This document shows, piece after piece, positions 1-7,310 of a stretch of 64,000 bases of DNA (its first letter is position 1; each line of letters starts with the position of its first letter). Under the pieces are notes generated by a model. It saw nothing but the letters and a program-made list of their open reading frames with translations, ran no database searches and was not told where the DNA came from. A program made the position numbers and the translations under genes. Source of the stretch: Ensifer adhaerens (GTDB lineage: Bacteria; Pseudomonadota; Alphaproteobacteria; Rhizobiales; Rhizobiaceae); NCBI RefSeq assembly GCF_028993555.1, contig NZ_CP118610.1, forward strand, positions 496,001 to 560,000. The letters run 5' to 3'.

Positions 1-722
1 ATGCGTTTTCCGGTCATGTGCGACAGCGCCATGCGGCGGGCGTCAACGGCGGGAAGTGCGGCATTGGTCGGAAGCGACAGGCCCATCGCCTCGACGATCG
101 AGGCCATGGTGGTGGCCGTGCCCATGGTCATGCACACGCCCGGCGAGCGCGACATGCCGCTTTCGGCCGCCATGAATTCCTGCATGCTCATATCCCCGGC
201 GCGCACGGCTTCGGAGAATTTCCAGACATCCGTGCCTGAACCGATGTCCTTGCCCTTCCACTTGCCGTTCAGCATCGGGCCGGAGGAGACGACGATCGTC
301 GGCAGGTCGACGGAGGCAGCACCCATCAACTGGCCGGGGGTTGTCTTGTCGCAGCCGCCAAGCAGCACCACGCCGTCGATGCCATAGGCGCGGATCGCCT
401 CTTCGACATCCATGGCGAGCAGATTGCGGAACAGCATCGCGGTCGGACGCATCTGCGTCTCGCCGAGCGAGGAGACCGGGAACTCGACCGGAAAACCGCC
501 GGCCTCCCAGACACCGCGCTTCACGCCTTCGGCAAGGATGCGAAGGTGGCTGTTGCACGGCGTCAGTTCCGACCAGGTGTTGCAGATGCCGATAATCGGA
601 CGGCCGTCGAAGACGTGGTCCGGAAATCCCTGGTTCTTCATCCAGGAGCGATGGATAAACCCGTCCTTGTCGGTGCCGCCGTACCAGTGACGGCTGCGCA
701 ATTCTTTCTTCTTGTCGCTCAT
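1..722 (-). CDS. IlvD/Edd family sugar-acid dehydratase (partial, C-terminal part outside window)
   Basis: The minus-strand frame stays open from 722 to the window edge, giving the first 240 residues. Motifs ICNTWSELTPCNSHL, GGCDKTTPG and GVCMTMGTATTM place cysteines at 56, 124 and 197, the three Fe-S cluster ligands of the IlvD/Edd family, with the spacing of L-arabinonate/D-galactonate dehydratases rather than of biosynthetic dihydroxyacid dehydratase. It would dehydrate galactonate or arabinonate to the 2-keto-3-deoxy acid in the cytoplasm. The start is fixed by the strong GAGGAGG-like ribosome site just upstream. It is the last gene of the De Ley-Doudoroff operon, 93 bp after the lactonase. 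The exact sugar acid used is inferred from the neighbours. Confidence 0.85.
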   Translation of the reverse strand, partial: MSDKKKELRSRHWYGGTDKDGFIHRSWMKNQGFPDHVFDGRPIIGICNTWSELTPCNSHLRILAEGVKRGVWEAGGFPVEFPVSSLGETQMRPTAMLFRNLLAMDVEEAIRAYGIDGVVLLGGCDKTTPGQLMGAASVDLPTIVVSSGPMLNGKWKGKDIGSGTDVWKFSEAVRAGDMSMQEFMAAESGMSRSPGVCMTMGTATTMASIVEAMGLSLPTNAALPAVDARRMALSHMTGKR

Positions 723-815
723 GCGAGCTTCCTCCTCACCATGCGATGAAACGCGTGGCCGAATTGTATGACTTTTTATTGGCGCTTCGCCAAGTGGTTA
801 GTCGAGCGCTTCCGC

Positions 816-1700
816 TCAGAGGCGGAATGACGGTTCAAACCGGCCCTTGACGGTGATACCGAGATCGAAGGTCTTTCCGGCATGCGGATCGGCCGCACGC
901 GCTGCATCGTCCAGGTCTTGCCAGGCGGACGTCACCAGTATGCGGTCGGCCTTGAGCCCGATGAAGGCGGTGCAGCTCGGCTGCGTTGTCGGCATCGCGT
1001 AGCGCGCGATCCGCCCACCGTCGGGCCTGTAGACGTCGACCGTGCCGCTGCCCCAGCGGGCGTTCCAGATCAGGCCATCGGCATCGCACACGGAGCCGTC
1101 GATGCCGCCTTTTTCGCCACTGCTGTCGACCAGCAGGCTGGGCTCACCCTTCGGCAGCCCGGTTTCGACATCGATTTCGACACGCATCAGGTGGTTGATG
1201 TCGGTGTCGACGAAATAGGCGACGGTTCCGTCCGGCGAAAAACAGATGCTGTTGGGAATGGTGATTGCGTCGTAGAGCTTCGTCACCTTCGTGCCAGCGA
1301 CGTGATAGATCGCGCCGGCACCCTTCTCGGCGCTGCGGCCCATGGTGCCGATCCAAAGCGAACCGGACGCATGGACGCGGCCGTCGTTCGAGCGATTGCC
1401 GGGCTTGTCCTCAAGCGTGGTCACGAGGCTGAAGGCGCCCGTTTGCGTATCCCTGAGGAAAAGCCCCTGGTCGGACGCGATCAGTTGCCGCGACGGATCG
1501 ATGACGGCAAGCACGCTGCCGAGGAATGGCAGGGTGTGTACGGCCTTGCGGCCGGTTTCGAGGTGCAGCTCATGCAGTTCCTGGCCCTTGATATTGAACC
1601 ACCAGGCGGTGCCGGTGGCCGGGTCGTAGGTCGGGCCTTCCCCGAGGATCGAGGGCGATTCGCAAAGGATGCTGCCGGAAAAGGGAATGGTATCGCTCAT
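816..1700 (-). CDS. SMP-30/gluconolactonase family sugar lactonase
   Basis: The 294-residue protein has the SMP-30/LRE six-bladed propeller signature: the metal-binding Glu in LGEGPTYD (E21), Asn in IPNSICFSPDG and Asp in the GGIDGSVCDADGLIWNARW region. Enzymes of this family hydrolyse aldonolactones with a divalent metal. Its start overlaps the aldolase stop by one base (TGATG), so the two are translationally coupled. In this operon it should open the galactono- or arabinono-lactone made by the upstream dehydrogenase. No signal peptide, so it acts in the cytoplasm. The family call is firm; the substrate is inferred from context. Confidence 0.88.
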   Translation of the reverse strand: MSDTIPFSGSILCESPSILGEGPTYDPATGTAWWFNIKGQELHELHLETGRKAVHTLPFLGSVLAVIDPSRQLIASDQGLFLRDTQTGAFSLVTTLEDKPGNRSNDGRVHASGSLWIGTMGRSAEKGAGAIYHVAGTKVTKLYDAITIPNSICFSPDGTVAYFVDTDINHLMRVEIDVETGLPKGEPSLLVDSSGEKGGIDGSVCDADGLIWNARWGSGTVDVYRPDGGRIARYAMPTTQPSCTAFIGLKADRILVTSAWQDLDDAARAADPHAGKTFDLGITVKGRFEPSFRL

Positions 1701-2335
1701 CAGCGTGCTCCATAGACGGCGTCGTAGGCCTTGATCGTTGCGACGGCGCGTTCGCGAACTTCGGCGGCGGACATGCCCGGCTTGTAAAGGCTCGAGCCGA
1801 GACCGAAGCTGCGGATGCCGGCCTTGGCGTAGTCGCCGAAGTTGGCATCGGAAACGCCACCGACGGCGGCAATCTCGAGGTCGGGCGGCAGGATGGCGCG
1901 GATCGCGGTAATGCCCGATGGCCCGAGCACGCTCGCCGGGAAGAACTTGAGGCCGGTCGCACCCGCGGCGGCGGCCGAAAGCGCCTCGGTCGGGGTGAGC
2001 ACGCCGGGCATGGTGACCATGCCCTTCTTCGCCGCAAGGGAAATCACCGCGGGCTCGACGTTCGGGCTGACCATCAGCCGCCCACCGACATCCGAGAGCT
2101 GCTCGACCTGTGCAGTCGTCAGCACCGTGCCCGCGCCGATCAGGCAGTTTTCCGGCGCCATTTTCACCGCGGTCTCGATCGAGCGGAACGGATCGGGCGA
2201 GTTCAGCGGGATCTCGATCGCGGTGAAGCCGGTTTCGATCAGCGCGCCGACGACGCCTTCGGTTTCCTCGGGCCTGAGGCCACGCAGGATGGCGATCAGC
2301 GGATAAGTCATCGACGGAAAGGGGATGCGGTTCAT
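1700..2335 (-). CDS. dgoA: 2-dehydro-3-deoxy-6-phosphogalactonate aldolase
   Basis: The 211-residue KDPG/KDPGal aldolase carries the AIEIPLNSP segment with the catalytic Glu and the Schiff-base lysine in ATGLKFFPAS. It cleaves KDPGal to pyruvate and glyceraldehyde 3-phosphate, the last step of the De Ley-Doudoroff pathway. The presence of a dedicated KDGal kinase directly upstream (15 bp gap) argues for KDPGal rather than KDPG as substrate. It overlaps the lactonase start by one base. Length matches the family. Confidence 0.9.
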   Translation of the reverse strand: MNRIPFPSMTYPLIAILRGLRPEETEGVVGALIETGFTAIEIPLNSPDPFRSIETAVKMAPENCLIGAGTVLTTAQVEQLSDVGGRLMVSPNVEPAVISLAAKKGMVTMPGVLTPTEALSAAAAGATGLKFFPASVLGPSGITAIRAILPPDLEIAAVGGVSDANFGDYAKAGIRSFGLGSSLYKPGMSAAEVRERAVATIKAYDAVYGAR

Positions 2336-2350
2336 GAGCTTGTCTTTCGT

Positions 2351-3268
2351 TCAGAGAGGCCAGATCGCCTGGGCGGCGGTCGAGAGGCCGGCGCGGACCG
2401 CCGTGTCGGCATCGACGACCCTGAGCGGGCAGTCGAGGCTTTCGAGCGCGGCTTGATAAAGCGTACCAAGTGAACCGGAGGCCACGAGGCAGATACTGTC
2501 GATCGTCTTGGCTGAAGCCAGCGCGCCGGCAATCTCAAGGCCGATCAACGTGCCCGACAGCAACGCCTTGGCGTCGGTCGCATTCGCACCATGCAAAAGT
2601 TGTCCGGCGCGTGCGCCGAAGATCAAGCTGGTCCCCAGGGCAGGATTGGTGCGTGCTTCGGCGACAGCCGCAGCGAAGGCAGGGTGATCACCGGAAAAAA
2701 CATGGGCATCTGCGATCGAGTGGCTGAGGATCGAATGTTTCGAGATCACGTCGAACAATTCGCCGGTCATGAAGGTGGAGAAGCCGCTGACTGCGCCATC
2801 TTCGAGCCGCACCCATTTGCTGTGTGTTCCCGGCATGCAGACGAGGTGCCGGCCGGGGCCGAGGTCGCTGGCGGCGCCGAGCAATTGCGTTTCCTCGCCG
2901 CGCATGACGTCTGGACGCCGCCTGTCGCGTTGCGCGAGGCCCGGGAGGATGCGGATGTCGCGGTCGAGATCCGGCACCGCCACCGCATGGGAGGCGATGT
3001 CGGCAAGGGCCGCAGGCGTATCCAGATAACCGGCCTCGACCCACCCCTGCTTTGCGCCTGCCATGCCGCAGATGATCGCAGGCAGATGGCTGGGCGCGTC
3101 GACGGCGGCTAGGTGCCGTTCCAGGATCGTGTGAAAACCGGCCTTGTTGGCGGTCGTCATGCCTTCGCCGCTGCGGCGTTCGGCAAGCACCGAGCCATCC
3201 TCGCCGATGATCCACAGCCGGAAACTCGTGGTTCCCCAGTCGACCGCGGCATAATAGGCTGCCGTCAT
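2351..3268 (-). CDS. dgoK: 2-dehydro-3-deoxygalactonokinase
   Basis: A 305-residue DgoK-family sugar-acid kinase of the ASKHA fold. It has the N-terminal phosphate-binding motif DWGTTSFRLW, a CGMAGAKQGW segment, the CMPGTHSKWV block and a C-terminal VASGSLGTLY motif. It phosphorylates 2-keto-3-deoxygalactonate. The frame remains open further upstream, but the Met at 3268 overlaps the stop of the preceding dehydrogenase gene in a TGATG and directly precedes the kinase motif, so I take it as the start. Confidence 0.9.
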   Translation of the reverse strand: MTAAYYAAVDWGTTSFRLWIIGEDGSVLAERRSGEGMTTANKAGFHTILERHLAAVDAPSHLPAIICGMAGAKQGWVEAGYLDTPAALADIASHAVAVPDLDRDIRILPGLAQRDRRRPDVMRGEETQLLGAASDLGPGRHLVCMPGTHSKWVRLEDGAVSGFSTFMTGELFDVISKHSILSHSIADAHVFSGDHPAFAAAVAEARTNPALGTSLIFGARAGQLLHGANATDAKALLSGTLIGLEIAGALASAKTIDSICLVASGSLGTLYQAALESLDCPLRVVDADTAVRAGLSTAAQAIWPL

Positions 3269-4038
3269 CAAAGTGCGCCTCCATCGATGATCATTGTTTG
3301 CGCCGTCATGCCACAAGAGCAATCCGACGTGAGGTAAAGGCAGGGTCCGACGAGATCGTCGGCAGTCAGGCTGCGTTTCAGGCACTGCCTTTCCTGCATC
3401 TTGGCAATCGCCACGTCGTCCAGCCACAGCCGTTTCTGTCGTTCGGTGACGATCATGCCGGGCAGGATCGCGTTGACACGGATATTGTCGGGTCCGAGCT
3501 TGCCGGCGAGCGATTTGGTCAGGCCGACGATGCCGGCCTTCGCCGTGGCATAGGCTGGAATTTCGCCCATGTTGAGCAGGAAGGCGATCGAGGAGAAATT
3601 GACGATCGAGCCGCCGCCCGCTTGCCGCATGTGCGGCGCGACCGCCTGGCTCATGAAGAAGAGGTGCCTGAGATTGACCGCCTGGCTCTCGTCCCAGCTC
3701 TCTTCAGTCACGGCTTCCAAGCTCTGGCGGTCGTCGCGCGCAGCATTGTTGACGAGCACGTGGATCGCACCGAGCGATGCCACCGCCGATTCCGCCGCAT
3801 GACGCACCGCGTCGATATCGCGCAGGTCGCCGGCGATGAAATGCGGCTTGTGGCCGGTTTGATCGTCAAACCGCGCGCAGAGCTCGGCGCCTGCCTGCTC
3901 ATCGATATCGACGAAGGCGACCCGCGCGCCCTGGCGCACGAAGCCCTCGACGAGGGCGGCGCCGATGCCGGAGCCACCGCCCGTGATCAGTACACAGCGG
4001 TCGCGCAGATCGTGAAATTGTACACTGGGCGCCGGCAT
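3268..4038 (-). CDS. SDR family sugar 1-dehydrogenase (galactose/arabinose dehydrogenase candidate)
   Basis: Classical short-chain dehydrogenase of 256 residues: nucleotide-binding TGGGSGIGAA, NNAA, catalytic Ser in NFSSIAF, and the YATAK (YxxxK) pair. As first gene of the operon it should oxidise the free aldose to its lactone with NAD(P)+, feeding lactonase, dehydratase, kinase and aldolase. The one-base overlap with dgoK supports coupling. The SDR fold is certain; substrate is inferred only from operon membership, since SDR sequence alone does not define it. Confidence 0.82.
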   Translation of the reverse strand: MPAPSVQFHDLRDRCVLITGGGSGIGAALVEGFVRQGARVAFVDIDEQAGAELCARFDDQTGHKPHFIAGDLRDIDAVRHAAESAVASLGAIHVLVNNAARDDRQSLEAVTEESWDESQAVNLRHLFFMSQAVAPHMRQAGGGSIVNFSSIAFLLNMGEIPAYATAKAGIVGLTKSLAGKLGPDNIRVNAILPGMIVTERQKRLWLDDVAIAKMQERQCLKRSLTADDLVGPCLYLTSDCSCGMTAQTMIIDGGAL

Positions 4039-4080
4039 GTCCCGTATTTCCCTCGTGAAAGCCGATTTGACATTATCAAC

Positions 4081-4099
4081 AGTTCCATTATTTGGAACT
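4081..4099. promoter_or_regulatory. Palindromic operator candidate for the IclR regulator
   Basis: AGTTCCA and TGGAACT form a perfect 7-bp inverted repeat separated by 5 bp (TTATT). A further TGGAAT half-site lies at 4111-4117. IclR-family regulators commonly bind TTCC/GGAA-type palindromes of this size. It sits between the divergent sugar-acid operon (start 4038) and the iclR-type gene (start 4193), where it could repress or activate both. Binding is inferred. Confidence 0.5.
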
Positions 4100-4192
4100 T
4101 GATTTTAGTATGTGGAATTATCGTGTCGAAGCGTCTATCTTGTCAAGATCAGGCGCGCGACGGCGAGGCCATTTGAAGACAAGCGAACGACG

Positions 4193-5008
4193 ATGACGAA
4201 CGAGATGATGGTGGCCGACGAGGGGCGCGGGGAGACTGGCACCGGCACGCTCGGCAAGGCGATCGCCGTGCTGGAAGCGGTGGTCACGGCAGACGGCCCG
4301 CAACGCTTCACCGATATTCTTGCCCGATCCGGACAGCCGCGCGGCACATTGCACCGGTTGCTCAGCCACCTCGTCGAGGAAGGGCTGCTGATCCAGCGCA
4401 GGGATCTCTCCTATGAGCCCGGCCTTCGGCTGCTGACGCTTGCCTACCGCTCCTGGTCTGCCAACCGCTTTCGCGACGTTGCCGAACCACACCTGCAGCG
4501 CCTGCACGAATTGACCGGAGAGACCGTGCATCTAGGCATCTTGCGCGAAACGGAGATCGTCTATGTCGACAAGGTCGAGAGCCGCCAGACGGTGCGCATG
4601 AGCTCGCAGATCGGCAAGGCCTCTCCAGCCTATTGCACCGGCATCGGCAAGGCGGCGCTGTCGTTGCTGGCGCAGCCGGAGTTGGAGCATGTGCTGGCGA
4701 GGACCGCGTTTCACCCTTTCACTTCGCACACGCATCGATCGGCGGAAACGCTGCGCGCGGAAGTCGAAGAAATCAGGCGTGACGGCCATGCCTTCGATCG
4801 CGAGGAGCATGAGGCGGAGATTCGTTGCGTGGCTGCACCCATCGCTATCCCCGGTAGCGAGCTTGCGGCCGGGATCTCGGTGACGGGGCCGGCTTACAGG
4901 GTCAGCATGGAGCAGCTGGTAGCCTGGGCCGCACCTGTGCGCGAAGCGGCCCGGGCGATAGCCGAGGAGGCTGCGATCCGGCTCGGGCCCGGGCGCGGTG
5001 GACCTTGA
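4193..5008 (+). CDS. IclR family transcriptional regulator
   Basis: The 271-residue protein has an N-terminal winged helix-turn-helix (GTLGKAIAVLEAV through RGTLHRLLSHLVEEGLL) and a C-terminal IclR effector domain with GIGKAALSLL and CVAAPI motifs. It is divergent from the De Ley-Doudoroff operon and almost certainly controls it, probably with a pathway intermediate as ligand. An in-frame ATG exists at 4112, but it overlaps the promoter zone; the ATG at 4193 gives the usual family length. Confidence 0.87.
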   Translation: MTNEMMVADEGRGETGTGTLGKAIAVLEAVVTADGPQRFTDILARSGQPRGTLHRLLSHLVEEGLLIQRRDLSYEPGLRLLTLAYRSWSANRFRDVAEPHLQRLHELTGETVHLGILRETEIVYVDKVESRQTVRMSSQIGKASPAYCTGIGKAALSLLAQPELEHVLARTAFHPFTSHTHRSAETLRAEVEEIRRDGHAFDREEHEAEIRCVAAPIAIPGSELAAGISVTGPAYRVSMEQLVAWAAPVREAARAIAEEAAIRLGPGRGGP

Positions 5009-5203
5009 ATTCACTTTACGGTAAATTAGAAACATCGACTGGACGCGGCGCGTTAAGCTCGATAGTTTTTAATATATCAGACTCAGGTTCGTGGATGGTC
5101 TTAGTCTGGTTCGGTTTTGGTATTTGTAGAATTTTTGACGTAATCTTCATGCGGCGTCAGCGGCCGGCCCGTCCATGGTGCCGGATGTGGAGAAGGGCGG
5201 AAG

Positions 5204-5944
5204 ATGATCGATTTCAGCGCGAATTTGTCGTCGTTGACGCTTCCTGATGGGCGGAGCATCAGGGGGCCGATCTGTTGCGAAGAGGACTTTCGGCGAGTGA
5301 TCGCCCAGGTGGCGGATGCCTATGGCTTCCGCGGCTTTCTGGTGCTTGCGGTTCCGGACACGGGCTGCAGCAGCCTGTCGGCCAATGCGCTGATGACCAA
5401 TTATCCGACTGCGTTTTTGCAGGGGTATGACAGCGCCGGCCTCATCAGTGGCAGCCCGGTCATCCAGCGCCTGCGCCGCAGCACCATTCCCTTCACCTAT
5501 GACGCCCATCAACTGGCGCGTCGTCGCTCCGACGGCAAGGGCGATGCGGCCATTTGTGTCTTCGAGCAGGCGAACATGCCGCGCGGCCTCTACCTGCCGG
5601 TGGCTGACGCGAGCGGCCATCGCGCGGCCATCGCCTTTGGCGGGGATCGTGCCGTCGTCTCGAACGACGAGTTGCAGGAGCTCAATCTGTGGGCGGGCCT
5701 GCTCTACAGCAAGTATATGGAAGTTCGCGACCGCGATCGGCGCGGACCGGGCAGTCTTTCGCGCCGCGAGGTGGAGTGCCTGCGCTGGGCTGCTGCCGGC
5801 AAAACCACCAGCGAGATGGCAAAAATCCTGGCGCTGTCCGAGTACACGGTCAACCACTACCTGAACCGCGCGACGCGCAAGCTGGACTCGGTCAACCGCG
5901 TCCAGACCGTCGCGAAGGCCATGCGCGCCGGTCTCATCAATTGA
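5204..5944 (+). CDS. LuxR family solo transcriptional regulator (first of a tandem pair)
   Basis: 246 residues with an N-terminal autoinducer-binding-like domain (about 20-165) and a C-terminal LuxR/GerE helix-turn-helix (LSRREVECLRWAAAGKT, then YTVNHYLNRATRKLD). The DNA-binding invariants Glu, Leu and Gly are kept. In the ligand domain the Asp-Pro pair of TraR/LuxR reads Ser-Pro (ISGSPV) and the Trp positions are replaced, so AHL binding is doubtful. No luxI-type synthase occurs in the window. It is preceded by an AAGGGCGG-like ribosome site. Confidence 0.85.
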   Translation: MIDFSANLSSLTLPDGRSIRGPICCEEDFRRVIAQVADAYGFRGFLVLAVPDTGCSSLSANALMTNYPTAFLQGYDSAGLISGSPVIQRLRRSTIPFTYDAHQLARRRSDGKGDAAICVFEQANMPRGLYLPVADASGHRAAIAFGGDRAVVSNDELQELNLWAGLLYSKYMEVRDRDRRGPGSLSRREVECLRWAAAGKTTSEMAKILALSEYTVNHYLNRATRKLDSVNRVQTVAKAMRAGLIN

Positions 5945-6051
5945 GATCGGTGCCGGCCGCGGCTGAAGCGGGCGGCACTGACTGCACCTCGCGAAAGAAA
6001 TACACAGACTTTTGGGCCGAGGCGGCAGGGAATCTCGATCATCTGTTGGCA

Positions 6052-6080
6052 TTGGCAGGCTGCTCGGTCTATTTGATACT
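6052..6080 (+). promoter_or_regulatory. Sigma-70 type promoter for the second luxR gene
   Basis: TTGGCA (6052-6057), 17 bp, then GATACT (6075-6080). Transcription from here would start near 6087, which argues that translation begins at the ATG at 6105 or 6117 rather than at the ATG at 6087. Prediction from sequence only. Confidence 0.4.
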
Positions 6081-6116
6081 TGATGAATGCCATGGAACGC
6101 GCGAATGCAGGATACG

Positions 6117-6860
6117 ATGACGACCGGGATGACTGACGCAGATCTGCCCCGGGGCGGTGATTTCGCGTCCGAGATCGCAAAGCTTGAGACCCAGTTCGAT
6201 ATCATCCGCTATATGCGGAGGGTTACGCAGGTCTTCGGCTTCAAGACCTTTCTGATCTGCTCGATCCCCTCGATCGACGTGGAGCGGCTGGCTGCGAGCA
6301 CGGTCATTTCCAATATGCCGGCCGAACTGCTGAACAAGTATGATAGCCTGTCGATGCTGCGCTTCAGCACCGGTGTGCGCCGCCTGCGCGAGACGACGAC
6401 GCCGTTCCAGGTGACGCTCGAAGCCTGGGAAGGCGAGGGCGGCAAGCCGGAGACGGCGGCCGAATACATCGCGATGCTGCGCGAGAACGGCATCTTCCAG
6501 GCGAGCTATTTTCCCGTTCATGATGCCGAGGGCGGCCGCGGCGCTGTCATCCTCATGGGCCCGCTGGTCGAATTGCCGATGACGGTGACCATGGAACTGC
6601 AGATGATTGCGATCCATGTCTACAATCGCCTCGCCGAGATCGGCTCTGTGTGGAAGAGTAGCGGCGCGGCGCTTTCGGAGCGCGAGATCCAGTGCCTGAG
6701 CTGGACGGCGGCCGGAAAGACCAGCGCCGAGATCGCCGGCATCCTCGGGCTCTCCGAGCATACGGTCAATCACTACCTCAATCACGTGACCAAGAAGCTC
6801 GACGCTGTGAACCGCACCCAAGCGGTCGTGAAGGCGATGAAGAAGGGCTACATCAGCTAG
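6117..6860 (+). CDS. LuxR family solo transcriptional regulator (second of tandem pair)
   Basis: About 247 residues, paralogous to the gene just upstream: autoinducer-binding-like domain and C-terminal HTH (LSEREIQCLSWTAAGKT, HTVNHYLNHVTKKLD). The canonical Asp-Pro ligand residues are replaced here by Ser-Thr (RFSTGV), even more divergent than in its neighbour. In-frame ATGs exist at 6087, 6105, 6117 and 6129; I prefer 6117 because AGGA lies 4 bp upstream and a promoter-like element would start transcription near 6087. The pair probably arose by duplication. Confidence 0.83.
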   Translation: MTTGMTDADLPRGGDFASEIAKLETQFDIIRYMRRVTQVFGFKTFLICSIPSIDVERLAASTVISNMPAELLNKYDSLSMLRFSTGVRRLRETTTPFQVTLEAWEGEGGKPETAAEYIAMLRENGIFQASYFPVHDAEGGRGAVILMGPLVELPMTVTMELQMIAIHVYNRLAEIGSVWKSSGAALSEREIQCLSWTAAGKTSAEIAGILGLSEHTVNHYLNHVTKKLDAVNRTQAVVKAMKKGYIS

Positions 6861-6998
6861 CTCTCCCGGCATCGAAGCCCGTTCGCCTCTCGTTGTGGTC
6901 GCGAAGGCTCTGAGCATCGTCGCGCCTGCGCTTCCATCGCCCTGACATCGCCACTCCTGCTGCCGAATTGCTCCATACTTGGACGATCGAAAGAGAGT

Positions 6999-7015
6999 TG
7001 CTCAGAATCTGAGCA
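6999..7015. promoter_or_regulatory. Perfect 17-bp palindrome upstream of mrp
   Basis: TGCTCAG - AAT - CTGAGCA, 7-bp arms with a 3-bp centre. The size fits a dimeric regulator such as a LuxR-type protein or an enhancer-binding protein. It lies 80-95 bp upstream of a -24/-12 motif at 7093-7108 in a 450-bp gene-free stretch. Confidence 0.5.
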
Positions 7016-7092
7016 GATGCTCCGACCGGGTCAGGCGCTGAGAAACAATACATCTGCTTGAAATTATTTGATATTTTTGCAGGTTCGGAATC

Positions 7093-7108
7093 TGGCACGC
7101 ATCCTGCA
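7093..7108 (+). promoter_or_regulatory. Sigma-54 (-24/-12) promoter candidate
   Basis: TGGCACG-CATC-CTGCA matches the RpoN consensus TGGCACG-N4-TTGCW except for one base, with the essential GG and GC ten bases apart. An A/T-rich stretch at 7058-7080 with an IHF-like element separates it from the palindrome at 6999-7015, the arrangement of enhancer-dependent promoters. It would read toward mrp, 200 bp downstream. Confidence 0.45.
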
Positions 7109-7252
7109 TTTCAATTGGCATGTCCAGAGGGGACTAAAAAGAAGACAGCGCCCACGAAGGTCGCGATCGAAAGGGCCACTGCCCGCCTCAGGTGATCCCG
7201 GATGTACGGACACCGGGGTGGGCGGTGGCTCTTCCTTTTTCCGTTATGTCGC

Positions 7253-7281
7253 ATTGGCGAAGCGCTCCGCCTCGACTATCT
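7253..7281 (+). promoter_or_regulatory. Sigma-70 type promoter for mrp
   Basis: ATTGGC (7253-7258), 17 bp, CTATCT (7276-7281), close to the rhizobial CTTGAC-N17-CTATAT housekeeping consensus. It would start transcription about 20 bp upstream of the mrp ATG. Confidence 0.4.
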
Positions 7282-7310
7282 AAGGGATAACAAAAGAATG
7301 AGAGGGCGCG

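Noticed and set aside
6087..6116. Upstream ATG as start of the second luxR gene
   Set aside because: A promoter-like element predicts transcription beginning at about this base, and the ATG at 6117 has a ribosome site.
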